NCBI GenBank assembly: GCA_023228765.1
Contig: JALOAM010000011.1
Coordinates: 1-35,427, forward strand
Reading direction: 5' to 3'
DNA from: Dehalococcoidia bacterium
GTDB taxonomy: Bacteria; Chloroflexota; Dehalococcoidia; UBA2979
Length of the DNA: 35,427 bases
Each line of letters starts with the position of its first letter. Positions within the stretch are counted from its first letter, which is position 1. Below the pieces are notes generated by a model, which was given only the letters and a program-made list of their open reading frames with translations, searched no databases and was not told where the DNA came from. Shown one piece after another: positions 16,066 to 24,883 of the stretch. The position numbers and the translations under genes were made by a program.

Positions 16066-17121
16066 GTGACCCCAACCGTGCTGACCGAACGTCCCACCGC
16101 TCTCCTGACCGCACCGCCCGAGGACGCCACGCGCCGCGAGTTCATCTCCGGCGTGGGTGCTGCCGCCCTCGCGGCGGCGTTCCTCGCCGCGTGCGGGGGT
16201 GACGACGCCGATGCGGACGCCGGATCGGGCACGTGGACGTACGAGAGTGAGTTCGGCCCCGTCGAGCTTCCGCGCACGATCGAGAGAATCGTCTCCATCG
16301 ACTACTACAGTCCAACCGCCCTGGTAGACATTGGCATGCTGCCGGTGACCGTGGTCAGCGCCTACCTTTCCGACCCGGACGGGGGCGCGTTCCCCGCCGG
16401 ATACCAGCAGGCGATCATCGACAGCGGGGCGATCTCCATTGGCGAGTACTGGGGCGAGTTCGATGTTGAGGCCATACTGGCCGCCGAACCCGACCTGATT
16501 ATCGCTACCAGTGACTTCCTTCCGTTCGATTCCCCGCTGCGCGAGCAGATGGAACAGATCGCCCCCATCGTCACGTTCACGGCGCGTCGCGCCGGCAGTT
16601 GGCTGACGCGCTCGGACGGGATCGCGGAGATCCTGGGCCGCGAGGATGAACTGGACGGGTTGAGGAGCGAGTACGAGCAGTACCGCGACGACTTGCGTGA
16701 GCGGTACGCCGATGTCCTCGATCGGTTCACCTTCGCGGTCTTCAGTCCCCAGGATGACAACTGGGGTGTGTACGCGCGGGACCACTTCAGCGTCGGGGTC
16801 CTGCAAGACCTCGGCGCGCACTTCATCGACGAGGACACCCCGGAGCTCGGGCTGGACGAGGATGGTTACCCGACCTGGCTCCCATACGAGCAGATCCGGT
16901 TGCTGAACGACGCCGACATCATCCTGCGCCATCCGAACACGGATGAGGTATTTGCCGCCCTCCAGGACAACCCGCTCTGGGAAACCCTGCCGGCCGTCCA
17001 GCAGGGCCGCGTGTTCACGTACATCAAGTTCGACGCGACGAGCTCATACGGCTGGGCGATCCAGAACCTGCGGGACCTCGACCAACTCTTCGCTGAGATC
17101 CAGACGCAGGTCGATAGCTGA
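16066..17121 (+). CDS. Array copy 1: Tat-exported FecB/BtuF-type substrate-binding lipoprotein
   Basis: First of the tandem array of ABC importer binding proteins (Peripla_BP_2 type, usually for iron-siderophore, haem or cobalamin). 351 residues from a GTG that follows a GAGGAGG site. The signal has twin arginines 23-24 in TRREFI, the hydrophobic stretch GVGAAALAAAF and lipobox LAAC with lipid Cys43. The mature part opens with WTYESEFGPVELPRTIERIV, then has ILAAEPDLIIATSD and the closing LPAVQQGRVFTYIKF. It belongs to one subfamily with copies 5, 6 and 8 at about two-thirds identity by eye. No permease or ATPase is nearby. Ligand unknown. Confidence 0.88.
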   Translation: MTPTVLTERPTALLTAPPEDATRREFISGVGAAALAAAFLAACGGDDADADAGSGTWTYESEFGPVELPRTIERIVSIDYYSPTALVDIGMLPVTVVSAYLSDPDGGAFPAGYQQAIIDSGAISIGEYWGEFDVEAILAAEPDLIIATSDFLPFDSPLREQMEQIAPIVTFTARRAGSWLTRSDGIAEILGREDELDGLRSEYEQYRDDLRERYADVLDRFTFAVFSPQDDNWGVYARDHFSVGVLQDLGAHFIDEDTPELGLDEDGYPTWLPYEQIRLLNDADIILRHPNTDEVFAALQDNPLWETLPAVQQGRVFTYIKFDATSSYGWAIQNLRDLDQLFAEIQTQVDS

Positions 17122-17176
17122 TAGCGCGTCGCCTCCACCGGGACGCCTTCGTCTTACAAGCCACTTGGAGTTCACA

Positions 17177-18166
17177 ATGACACCAGCACTACTGCTCCCG
17201 ACCCGCCCCATGGTCGACCCGATCGAGGACGCCACCCGTCGCGAGTTCATTACCGGCGTGGGTGCTGCCGCGCTCGCCGCGGCGTTCCTCGCCGCTTGCG
17301 GGGGTGACGACGGCGAGGAGGCGACGCCGTCGACGCGCACGATCGAGACGGCGCGCGGGCCCGTGGACTTGCCAGTGACGCCCTCGAAGGTGGTCGCGGT
17401 CGTCAACTACGCGATGAACGCGCTCTTCAGCCTCGGCGTGACGCCGGCGGGAGTGCCTGACGGGTTCGCGGGCGCGGTACTGCCCACCGAGCGCGCGATG
17501 TACGACGCTGCCCCGAAGGTTGGGCAGTGGGATGCGATCGACGTGGAGCAGGTCGCGGCGCTCCAGCCGGACCTCATTCTCGGCCTCGACATCGAACTGA
17601 ACGCGCCGATCTACGACCAGCTCTCGCAGGTCGCGCCCACCGTCTTCTTCTCGCTGGAGGGGACGAGCGACTGGGAGAAGGTGACCGAGGAGTTCGCGGA
17701 CGCCATGGGGCTCGCGTCGGAGCTCATGGACCTCGTGGACCGCTACCACGCCCGCGCCGCGGAGGTGAAGGCGGCGCACCAGGCGAAGCTGGCCGAGACG
17801 AAGTTCGTGATGGCGAACGCCTTTGAGACGGGCTGGGTGATCTGGTACCCGGACGCCTCCGGCGCACAGGTGCTGAGCGAGGCGGGGGTGCAATGGGCCT
17901 CCGCCGCTGCGGGGAAGACCGGCAACTACGCCGAGTACTCGCTCGAGGAGGTCAATCTGCTGGAGGACGCGGACGTCATCTTGATCCGCGCCAACGGCGG
18001 TGTCTTCAACGAAGGCTCACAGGCATTCCTCGCGACGCCCACCGTGCAGTCGCTGCCGGCGGTTGCTGCCGGTCATGCGCTCCCCGTCGCCAACCTGTTC
18101 CCGATGAGCTACACGCAGGCGCTCGCGCTCCTCGACGAGCTCGACGCCATCCTCAGCCAGATCTAG
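17177..18166 (+). CDS. Array copy 2: Tat-exported substrate-binding lipoprotein
   Basis: 329 residues, starting at the ATG at 17177 with TTGGAG before it; 55 bases after copy 1. Signal: n-region MTPALLLPTRPMVDPI, Arg21-Arg22, lipid Cys41. The mature domain differs strongly from copy 1: ARGPVDLPVTPSKVVAVV, LGVTPAGVPDGF, LQPDLILGLDIE, and near the end LPAVAAGHALPV and LFPMSYTQALALLDELD. The long connecting helix between lobes (about YHARAAEVKAAHQAKL) is typical of the FecB/BtuF class. The first-shell ligand residues cannot be read from sequence alone. It is the only array copy with IEDATRR in place of PEDATRR. Confidence 0.87.
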   Translation: MTPALLLPTRPMVDPIEDATRREFITGVGAAALAAAFLAACGGDDGEEATPSTRTIETARGPVDLPVTPSKVVAVVNYAMNALFSLGVTPAGVPDGFAGAVLPTERAMYDAAPKVGQWDAIDVEQVAALQPDLILGLDIELNAPIYDQLSQVAPTVFFSLEGTSDWEKVTEEFADAMGLASELMDLVDRYHARAAEVKAAHQAKLAETKFVMANAFETGWVIWYPDASGAQVLSEAGVQWASAAAGKTGNYAEYSLEEVNLLEDADVILIRANGGVFNEGSQAFLATPTVQSLPAVAAGHALPVANLFPMSYTQALALLDELDAILSQI

Positions 18167-18186
18167 CGCCACCCGAGGAGCCTCTG

Positions 18187-19206
18187 ATGCCCCCTGTCCT
18201 GCTGCCCGAACGGCCGACCTCATTCGCCCCCGCCCCGCCCGAGGACGCGACTCGCCGCGAGTTCATCACCGGCGTGGGTGCGGCTGCCCTCGCAGCGGCC
18301 TTCCTCGCGGCTTGCGGGGCGGACCCGCTCGCCGGGGATGACGGGGCGGATACGCACGAGGTCACCGACGGGATGGGGATGGTCACGATCCCGACGTACC
18401 CGCAGCGGATCGTCGCGGACAGCGTTTCCACATTCGCGCACCTGGTCGCGCTGGGCATCGAGCCGGTCGGGGTCGCGATCCCGGGCGGCATTCCCACCTC
18501 GTACTTCCGGTCGGAGGACGACGCCGTCGTCAATGTGGTGGCGAGCGACGGCTGGACGATCGACATCGAGAAGGCGTTGGAGCTCCAGCCGGACCTGATC
18601 GTCGGCGTGTATGCCGAGTGGAACGTCGAGAACCTGCAGCGCTACAAGCAGGCCGTCGCCTCGTACGCGTTCGAGGAGGGCTGGCGGGACACCGAGCACA
18701 TCTACGCGCAGTTCCGGGAGTTCGCCGCGAACATCGGCCGTGCAGACGAGGCCGAGCGTGCCATCGAGACCTACGAGGGCAAGCTCGCCGCCGGCAAGGA
18801 AGCCGTCGCGCCGCACGTCGCGGGCCTCGGGAAGGTCGGCGTCGTCCGCACCGCGGAGGACGGCTGGATCGGCGTCCGCACAGCGGACAAGGGGCACATT
18901 ACCTCCGCCATCCTCGCGGCGCTCGGCATCACGGAGCCGGAGTGGCCGGCGGCGCGCGCCGACGAGGACTACCTGACGTTGAGCCTGGAGACGCTGTCGC
19001 AGCTCAACGTCGCCGACACGCTGTTCGTCGAGGCGAACGGCAAGCTGGAGGACCTCTCCGTCCTGCAGACGGACGTCTGGAAGATGCTCGACCCGGTCAA
19101 GGACGGCCGGGTCTTCTACTTCGAGACCACCTGGTACAACGGCGACCTCCTACAGCTCGGCAGCATCGTGGACGAGATCGTCACCGCCGTCACTGAACGC
19201 GGCTAG
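18187..19206 (+). CDS. Array copy 3: Tat-exported substrate-binding lipoprotein
   Basis: 339 residues; ATG at 18187 with GAGGAG upstream, 20 bases after copy 2. The n-region is of the longer kind (MPPVLLPERPTSFAPAP), Arg23-Arg24, lipid Cys43. The mature domain carries GMGMVTIPTYPQRIVAD, LGIEPVGVAIPGG, LQPDLIVGVYAEWN, and the end module MLDPVKDGRVFYFETTWYNG. That WYNG close resembles iron-siderophore binding proteins more than BtuF, a weak inference. Unlike copies 1, 5 and 8 it has a Trp-rich face (W in SDGWTIDIEKA, EDGWIGV). Part of the same transcript. Confidence 0.87.
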   Translation: MPPVLLPERPTSFAPAPPEDATRREFITGVGAAALAAAFLAACGADPLAGDDGADTHEVTDGMGMVTIPTYPQRIVADSVSTFAHLVALGIEPVGVAIPGGIPTSYFRSEDDAVVNVVASDGWTIDIEKALELQPDLIVGVYAEWNVENLQRYKQAVASYAFEEGWRDTEHIYAQFREFAANIGRADEAERAIETYEGKLAAGKEAVAPHVAGLGKVGVVRTAEDGWIGVRTADKGHITSAILAALGITEPEWPAARADEDYLTLSLETLSQLNVADTLFVEANGKLEDLSVLQTDVWKMLDPVKDGRVFYFETTWYNGDLLQLGSIVDEIVTAVTERG

Positions 19207-19251
19207 CGCCCTGCGCGCTGCTTCCCGCCGCACTGAGCCCAGGAGGTCCTG

Positions 19252-20253
19252 ATGACACCAGCACTGCTTGCGCCGTCGCGCCCGCGCGTCGCCCCGCCCG
19301 AGGACGCCACGCGTCGCGAGTTCATCACCGGCGTCGGCGCGGCCGCCCTCGCCGCCGCCTTCCTCGCCGCGTGCGGGGGTGAGGACGAGGCGCCCTCGCC
19401 GACGCCCGACTCGATGATCGACTTCACGTACGAGGACATCACGACGCGCGTGCCGAGGAATCCGAAGCGTGTCGTGGTGATGGAGGGCCGGGGCGACCTC
19501 GACTTCGCGCTGAGCGTCGGGTATCCGGTGATCGCGGCGGGGACCTGGACCCCGGATGAGGTCGGCCCGCCGTTCGTGGGCCGCCTCGACGACGCGGAGC
19601 TGCTGCCGGCGATGTACCCGGAGGCGGACTACGAGACGCTGGTGCGCCTCCAGCCCGACCTCATCGTGCAGCGGGCGAACGCGTTCCGCGGTGACTTCTA
19701 CGGGAACGAGCGCCTCGCGGAGATCGCCCCGGTCCTCTCGGTGGAGTGCAACCGCGCCGACTGGCGCACCGACCTGGAGGCGCAGGCGCGACTGCTCGAC
19801 CGCGATCAGGCCGTGGCCGAACAGCTCGCCACGTACGACGCCGCTGTCGCCGCAGCCAAGGAGGAGGTCGGCGGCATCCTCGCCGGGCACACCGTGGCCC
19901 TGATCACGATCAGCCCGGAGTCGGCCCTGGTCTGGACGTCGGACTTCGCAACCGAGGTGGCGCATGACCTCGGTATGGAGCTTCCGTTCCGGAACTCGGG
20001 GCAGGAGGAGACCAACAGCTACCTCGAACTCTCCGCCGAGCACTGGGATCAGCTCGACGGGATCGACCTGATCTTCGCGCAGGGCCTCGAGGACAGTCGC
20101 GACGGCCTGGGCAGCATCGGCACGTGGACGCGACTGCCCGCCGTGGCGGCAGGCCGCGTCGTCAACTTCCCCGGCGAGCTCAACAACGGCATGGCGCTCA
20201 CCGCCACCACCCTTGTCGACGTCCTCGCTGAGGGCGCCCGACTGCTGGCGTAG
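19252..20253 (+). CDS. Array copy 4: Tat-exported substrate-binding lipoprotein
   Basis: 333 residues; ATG at 19252 after an AGGAGG site seven bases upstream. Signal as in copies 5-9 (MTPALLAPSRPRVAPPEDA, Arg21-Arg22, Cys41). The mature domain: EDITTRVPRNPKRVVVMEG, AGTWTPDEVGPPFVGRLDDA, LQPDLIVQRANAFRG, IAPVLSVECNRADWR with an unusual internal cysteine, VALITISPESALVWTSDF, and LPAVAAGRVVNFPGELNNG. Shares fold motifs with copy 9 (AAGRVV close) but is a separate branch by eye. Ligand unknown. Confidence 0.87.
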   Translation: MTPALLAPSRPRVAPPEDATRREFITGVGAAALAAAFLAACGGEDEAPSPTPDSMIDFTYEDITTRVPRNPKRVVVMEGRGDLDFALSVGYPVIAAGTWTPDEVGPPFVGRLDDAELLPAMYPEADYETLVRLQPDLIVQRANAFRGDFYGNERLAEIAPVLSVECNRADWRTDLEAQARLLDRDQAVAEQLATYDAAVAAAKEEVGGILAGHTVALITISPESALVWTSDFATEVAHDLGMELPFRNSGQEETNSYLELSAEHWDQLDGIDLIFAQGLEDSRDGLGSIGTWTRLPAVAAGRVVNFPGELNNGMALTATTLVDVLAEGARLLA

Positions 20254-20313
20254 CGAGCCGCTTCGCCAGGACGCCATCACCGGAATCCAGCATCGCTCAG
20301 GGAGGACGCTTCC

Positions 20314-21360
20314 ATGACACCAGCACTGCTTGCCCCGCCTCGGCCGCTCGTCGCACCGCCCGAGGACGCCACACGCCGCGAGTTCATCACCGGCGTGGGC
20401 GCGGCCGCCCTCGCCGCGGCGTTCCTCGCGGCGTGCCGTGACGGAGGTGATGACTCGGACAGCGGATCGGGCACCTGGAGGTACGAGAACGAGTTCGGCT
20501 CCACGGAGCTTCCGCGCACGATCGAGCGGGTCGTGTCGATCGACTACTTCACCCCGCCGGCGCTGATCGACCTCGGTCTGCTGCCGGTCGGCGTCGTCAA
20601 CGACTACCTCAGTGGAGAGGCCATTCCCTCGGAGTACCGGGAGGCCCTCATCGGGAGCGGGGCACGCGCGGTCTCCATCAGCGCGTACTGGGACACCGAC
20701 ATCGAGGCCGTCGCCGCCGCCGAGCCTGACCTGATCATCGCGACCAACGACCAGGTTCCGGCCGACTCACCGGTGCGCGAGCAGCTGGAGCAGATCGCGC
20801 CACTCGTCGCGTTGCCGGCCCACAGCCCTGGTAGCTGGCTCACCCGGTCCACCGAGATCGCGAAGATCCTCGGCCGCGAGGACGAGCTGGCCCGGCTCCG
20901 GAGCGAGTACGAGGAGGCCCGCGACGAGATCCGAGAACGGCATGTCGCGCTCCTCGACCAGCTGACCTTTGCCGTCTTCTCGCCCTTCGCGGACCAGTGG
21001 ACAGTGTCCGGCAAGGGCTCCTACTCCTCGGAAGTCCTGCTCGACCTCGGTGCGCACTTCATCGACGAGGACGTGCCGGAGCTGGCGCTGGACGAAACGG
21101 GCGGGAATGCCTGGCTCCCGTACGAGCAGCTTCGGCTGCTGAATGGCGCGGACGTCATCCTGCACACCCCGAACACGGAGGCGGCATTCGCCGCCCTGCA
21201 GGACAACCCGGTCTGGGCGACGTTGCCCGCCGTCCAGCAGGGCATGGTGTTCCCGTACATCAAGTTCTCCGCCACGAGCTCCTACAGCTGGGCGATGCAG
21301 AACCTGCGGGACCTGGACGCGCTCCTCGCCGAGGTCCAGGCGCACCTCGATGCCGAGTAG
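20314..21360 (+). CDS. Array copy 5: Tat-exported substrate-binding lipoprotein (copy 1/8 subfamily)
   Basis: 348 residues; ATG at 20314 with GGGAGGA upstream. Arg21-Arg22, lipid Cys41 followed by RDGG, so a basic residue comes right after the lipid cysteine where most copies have GGD/GED. The mature part parallels copies 1 and 8: ENEFGSTELPRTIERVVSID, AAAEPDLIIATNDQ, PAHSPGSWLTRSTEIAKILG, LGAHFIDEDVPELALDE, LPAVQQGMVFPYIKFSATSS. Its first 85 or so bases are identical to those of copy 6, showing a recent duplication or conversion. The 60-base spacer before it has no promoter that I see. Confidence 0.88.
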   Translation: MTPALLAPPRPLVAPPEDATRREFITGVGAAALAAAFLAACRDGGDDSDSGSGTWRYENEFGSTELPRTIERVVSIDYFTPPALIDLGLLPVGVVNDYLSGEAIPSEYREALIGSGARAVSISAYWDTDIEAVAAAEPDLIIATNDQVPADSPVREQLEQIAPLVALPAHSPGSWLTRSTEIAKILGREDELARLRSEYEEARDEIRERHVALLDQLTFAVFSPFADQWTVSGKGSYSSEVLLDLGAHFIDEDVPELALDETGGNAWLPYEQLRLLNGADVILHTPNTEAAFAALQDNPVWATLPAVQQGMVFPYIKFSATSSYSWAMQNLRDLDALLAEVQAHLDAE

Positions 21361-21426
21361 CACCACCCCCACCGACACCCACGCGCACGATGACGACCCG
21401 GCGGCCGCCGCCGGGAGGAGGTCCTG

Positions 21427-21681
21427 ATGACACCAGCACTGCTTGCCCCGCCTCGGCCGCTCGTCGCACCGCCCGAGGACGCCACACGCCGCGAGTTCAT
21501 CACCGGCGTCGGCGCGGCCGCCCTCGCCGCGGCGTTCCTCGCCGCGTGCCGTGACGGAGGCAACGACCCGGACAGCGGGTCGGGCACCTGGACGTATGAG
21601 AGCGAGTTCGGCCCGGTCGAGCTGCCGCGCACGATCGAACGGATTGTGTCGGTGGACTTCTACAGTCCCGCGATCACATGA
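21427..21681 (+). pseudogene. Array copy 6: truncated binding-protein remnant (signal plus about 40 residues)
   Basis: 84 codons: a complete Tat-lipoprotein signal (Arg21-Arg22, Cys41, CRDGG as in copy 5) and the start of a copy 1/5/8-type domain, ending SVDFYSPAIT with a TGA. About 260 residues of the usual protein are missing. The stop overlaps the ATG of copy 8 in the frame ATGA at 21678-21681, and copy 8 has no ribosome site of its own. A deletion between copies seems to have joined the body of this copy to the start of the next gene. It has an AGGAGG site, is in frame from ATG to stop, and may now act as a translated leader; a functional small lipoprotein is not excluded. Confidence 0.8.
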
Positions 21682-22733
21682 CCCCAGCACTACTCACCCC
21701 ATCGCGCCCGCTCGTCGCCCCGCCCGAGGACGCGACGCGCCGCGAGTTCATCAGCGGCGTGGGCGCGGCCGCCCTCGCGGCGGCGTTCCTCGCGGCGTGC
21801 GGGGAGGACGAGGGCGATGCGGACGCGGGCTCCGCGACCTGGACGTACGAGAGCGAGTTCGGCCCCGTTGAGCTGCCGCGCACGATCGAGCGCGTCGTCT
21901 CCATCGACTACTACACGCCGCCGGCGATGATCGACCTCGGCGTGGTGCCGGTGGGCGTCGTCAACGAGTACCTGACGGACGTGGGCGGGGACGCCATCCC
22001 CGCCGAGTACCAGCAGGCGGTCATCGACGGTGGCGCTCAGCGCGTCTCGATGAGCGGGTACTGGGAGACGGACATCGAGGCGGTCGCGGCCGCTGAGCCG
22101 GACCTGATCATCGCTACCACGGACGTCCTCGCCCTCGACGCTCCGACGCGCGAGCAACTGGAGCAGATCGCGCCCGTGGTGACGTTCACGGCGCGCCGTC
22201 CCGGGAGCTGGCTCACGCGCGCCGATGGACTCGCGACCATCCTCGGCCGCGAGGACGAGGTGGCCCGCCTGCGGGCTGAGTACGAGGAGTACCGGGACGA
22301 GTTGCGCGAGCGCTACGCCGGCCTGTTCGACGGCCTGACCTTTGCGGTGGCGGGATTCCTTGACGACCAGTGGGGCGTGTACGCGAAGGGCCACTGGGCC
22401 ACGGAGATCCTCCTCGACCTGGGCGCGCACTTCATCGACGAGGACGTGTCGGAGCTCCAGTCGGATGAGAACGGCTTCCCGACGTGGCTGTCGTACGAGC
22501 AGCTCCATCTGCTGAACGATGCGGACGTCATCCTGCGCGCCACGAACGCGGATGCCGCCTTCGCCGCCGTGGAGGCTAACCCGCTCTGGAAGACCCTGCC
22601 CGCCGTCCAGCGGGGCCGGGTGTTCTCCTACATCAACTTCACGGCGACCGGCTCGTACGGCTGGGCGATGCAGAACCTGCAGGACTTCGACCAGATCCTC
22701 GCCGAGGTGCAGTCGCACCTCGACACCGAGTAG
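21678..22733 (+). CDS. Array copy 8 (next intact gene): Tat-exported substrate-binding lipoprotein (copy 1/5 subfamily)
   Basis: 351 residues (called copy 8 throughout; the number 7 is not used). The ATG overlaps the stop of the truncated copy 6 by four bases and is preceded by CAGTCCCGCGATCAC, with no Shine-Dalgarno, so it probably depends on ribosomes finishing the remnant. Arg21-Arg22, lipid Cys41. Mature motifs: YESEFGPVELPRTIERVVSI, AAAEPDLIIATTD, ARRPGSWLTRADGLATILG, LGAHFIDEDVSELQSDE, LPAVQRGRVFSYINFTATGS. Very close to copy 1 and copy 5 throughout, with differences scattered rather than clustered. Confidence 0.88.
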   Translation: MTPALLTPSRPLVAPPEDATRREFISGVGAAALAAAFLAACGEDEGDADAGSATWTYESEFGPVELPRTIERVVSIDYYTPPAMIDLGVVPVGVVNEYLTDVGGDAIPAEYQQAVIDGGAQRVSMSGYWETDIEAVAAAEPDLIIATTDVLALDAPTREQLEQIAPVVTFTARRPGSWLTRADGLATILGREDEVARLRAEYEEYRDELRERYAGLFDGLTFAVAGFLDDQWGVYAKGHWATEILLDLGAHFIDEDVSELQSDENGFPTWLSYEQLHLLNDADVILRATNADAAFAAVEANPLWKTLPAVQRGRVFSYINFTATGSYGWAMQNLQDFDQILAEVQSHLDTE

Positions 22734-22756
22734 CGACGACCAGGAAGGACGGTCAC

Positions 22757-23749
22757 ATGACACCAGCACTGCTTACCCCGTCGCGCCCGCTCGTCGCCCC
22801 GCCCGAGGACGCCACGCGCCGCGAGTTCATCACTGGCGTGGGGGCGGCCGCCCTCGCGGCGGCGTTCCTCGCCGCGTGCGGGGATGACGATGCGGCGGGC
22901 GAGACGCCGGCCGCTACGGAGTCCTCGACGCGGACGATCACGCATGAGTACGGGACGTTCGAGCTGCCGCTCTCGCCGCAGCGGGTCGTCGCCCTCGACG
23001 GTCGCCCGGGATTTGAAGCGGCGCTGGCCCTCGGCTTCCAGCCGATCGCCATCGGCCAGGACGCGGTTGTCGACGGCGAACTCGCGCCGCTCATCTCCTT
23101 CGACCACGAGGATGTACCGCTGATCAACCCGAACGACGTTGACTTCGAGGCGCTGATCCAGCTCGACCCCGAACTCATCATCGGGCGTGACTTCCAGCTG
23201 GAGCAGGCTCTGGAGCAGCTCACGGCGATCGCGCCGATCCTGCCCATCCGCCTTGACGACCACTGGCGCCTGGCGCTGACGCGCCTGGCCGATTGGCTCG
23301 AACGTCGTCTGCACGTGGACGCGGAACTTGCCAAGTACGACGAGCAGGTGGCTGCCATCCAGGAGCGACACGCCGGCCGCCTGACCACGGCGAAGGTGGC
23401 GCTCCTGGAGTACGGCGTGTCGGACCGCACGTTCTATCGCAACCCGCACTACGTGCAGGCGCTGACGCTGCAAGACCTGGGTGGCCGCGAGAACACGTTC
23501 CTCTCGGAACTGCCGGGCAACAGCTTCTCGATCGAACAGCTCGGTGAACTGAATGACGTGGAGGCGATCCTCGTCTGCGGATACGGCGATGCACACGAGC
23601 GGTTGGAGGAAGAAGCGTTGTGGCAGCGCCTCCCGGCCGTGGCTGCCGGGCGGGTCGTCAAGACAGACATCCGCACGAACTATGGAGGGCTGTACGCGGC
23701 GACCGGATGCCTGGACCTCTGGGACCGGGTCTACCAGACGCTCGCGTAA
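22757..23749 (+). CDS. Array copy 9: Tat-exported substrate-binding lipoprotein
   Basis: 330 residues; ATG at 22757 after AGGAAGGA, 23 bases after copy 8. Its first 30 codons are almost the same as in copy 8 (MTPALLTPSRPLVAPPEDA, Arg21-Arg22, Cys41), yet the mature domain is quite different: YGTFELPLSPQRVVALDG, ALGFQPIAIGQD, LDPELIIGRDFQLEQ, LRLDDHWRL-like IRLDDHWRLALTRLADWL, LPGNSFSIEQLGELNDVE and LPAVAAGRVVKTD. This abrupt change from near-identity to divergence at the lipid cysteine is the clearest case of the signal-cassette pattern. Ligand unknown. Confidence 0.87.
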   Translation: MTPALLTPSRPLVAPPEDATRREFITGVGAAALAAAFLAACGDDDAAGETPAATESSTRTITHEYGTFELPLSPQRVVALDGRPGFEAALALGFQPIAIGQDAVVDGELAPLISFDHEDVPLINPNDVDFEALIQLDPELIIGRDFQLEQALEQLTAIAPILPIRLDDHWRLALTRLADWLERRLHVDAELAKYDEQVAAIQERHAGRLTTAKVALLEYGVSDRTFYRNPHYVQALTLQDLGGRENTFLSELPGNSFSIEQLGELNDVEAILVCGYGDAHERLEEEALWQRLPAVAAGRVVKTDIRTNYGGLYAATGCLDLWDRVYQTLA

Positions 23750-23793
23750 ACCCCCCGGTGAGGCTCCAGCTCAGTCGAGGAGTAGGTAGCACC

Positions 23794-24864
23794 ATGTCCA
23801 TAACGTCCGTCCGAGGCGCTCGGCGCCCGGGCATCCATCGAGGGAGCCTACTCGTCGTCGCGTTCGCGGCGCTCCTCGCGCTGGTCGCGTGCAGCGACGA
23901 CAGCGGCAGCGACTCGGGCGCTGGGACCGAGGCGACGACGACCGCCGAGGCATCCGCGGGGACGGCCGCCTCGACCGCGACGGCAGAGGCAACCGCCTCG
24001 CCCGAATCGCGCGACATCGCCCATGAGCTGGGGACCACCACGATCACCGGCATTCCGGAGCGCATCGTCGTGCTGGAGTACTCCTTCGCGGACAACCTCG
24101 GCTCGCTTGAGGTCGCCCCCGTCGGGTACGCCGTGGATGCGCCTCCGGATTACCTCGCGACGTACACGGAGGATGTGGGAGCGGTCGCGGTGGGGACTCG
24201 GGCCGAGCCCGACCTGGAGGCGATCGCGGCGCTGAAGCCGGACCTCATCATCGGGGACCTCCAGAGGCACGAGGAGACCTACCCGCTCCTCAGCGAGATC
24301 GCACCGACGCTGATCTTCAACAGCCTCCGAGGTAGCTACCAGGACCAGCTGGACACCTTCGCCGTGATCGCCGACGTCCTCGGTAAGCAGGACGAGGCGG
24401 CCGCACTCCTCGCGACGTACGAGAGCAGCTTCGACGCTGCTGCGGAGCGGGCGAACGCGGAGGCGGACCCGATCCTCGTCGGTGTCCTGCACCCGGGCGG
24501 GTTCACTGCCCACACCAGCCAGAGCTTCATGGGTTCGCTGCTCGACAGCCTCGGCCGGCCCAACGTCCTCGAACCGGTCGATGGCGAGACGCAGTACGAC
24601 TTCAGCCTGGAGGGGATCGTCGGCGCTGATCCGAGCGGAATCGTGGTCCTCTGCGCGCCCGGCGAGCAGGAACTGCTGGACACGCTGTCCTCCGAGCCCG
24701 CGTGGCAGGTCCTCGACGCCGTCACGAATGAGCGCGTCTACGTCTTCGACCGCAACCTCTGGTCGAAGGGCCGCGGCCTCATCGCCTACGAGCAGATCCT
24801 CGCGGACGCCGTCGACAGCGGACTGCTGTCGGACGGTCCCAGCACGCGCACCAGTTGCGGTTGA
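23794..24864 (+). CDS. Array copy 10: substrate-binding lipoprotein with a different signal peptide
   Basis: 356 residues; ATG at 23794 with GAGGAGTAGG upstream. It is the only array member without the shared Tat segment. It has a Sec-type lipoprotein signal: basic n-region (RGARRPGIHRG), core LLVVAFAALLALVAC and lipid Cys33, then a Ser/Thr/Ala/Glu-rich linker of about 40 residues typical of surface lipoproteins. The domain is FecB-like: LGTTTITGIPERIVVLEYSF, LEVAPVGYAVDAPP, LKPDLIIGDLQRHEETYP, IAPTLIFNS, YVFDRNLWSKGRGL. That close resembles iron(III)-dicitrate and siderophore binding proteins, the best ligand hint in the array. It looks like an independent member that joined or founded the cluster. 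Confidence 0.88.
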   Translation: MSITSVRGARRPGIHRGSLLVVAFAALLALVACSDDSGSDSGAGTEATTTAEASAGTAASTATAEATASPESRDIAHELGTTTITGIPERIVVLEYSFADNLGSLEVAPVGYAVDAPPDYLATYTEDVGAVAVGTRAEPDLEAIAALKPDLIIGDLQRHEETYPLLSEIAPTLIFNSLRGSYQDQLDTFAVIADVLGKQDEAAALLATYESSFDAAAERANAEADPILVGVLHPGGFTAHTSQSFMGSLLDSLGRPNVLEPVDGETQYDFSLEGIVGADPSGIVVLCAPGEQELLDTLSSEPAWQVLDAVTNERVYVFDRNLWSKGRGLIAYEQILADAVDSGLLSDGPSTRTSCG

Positions 24865-24883
24865 GCATCCCAAGGAGACACCG

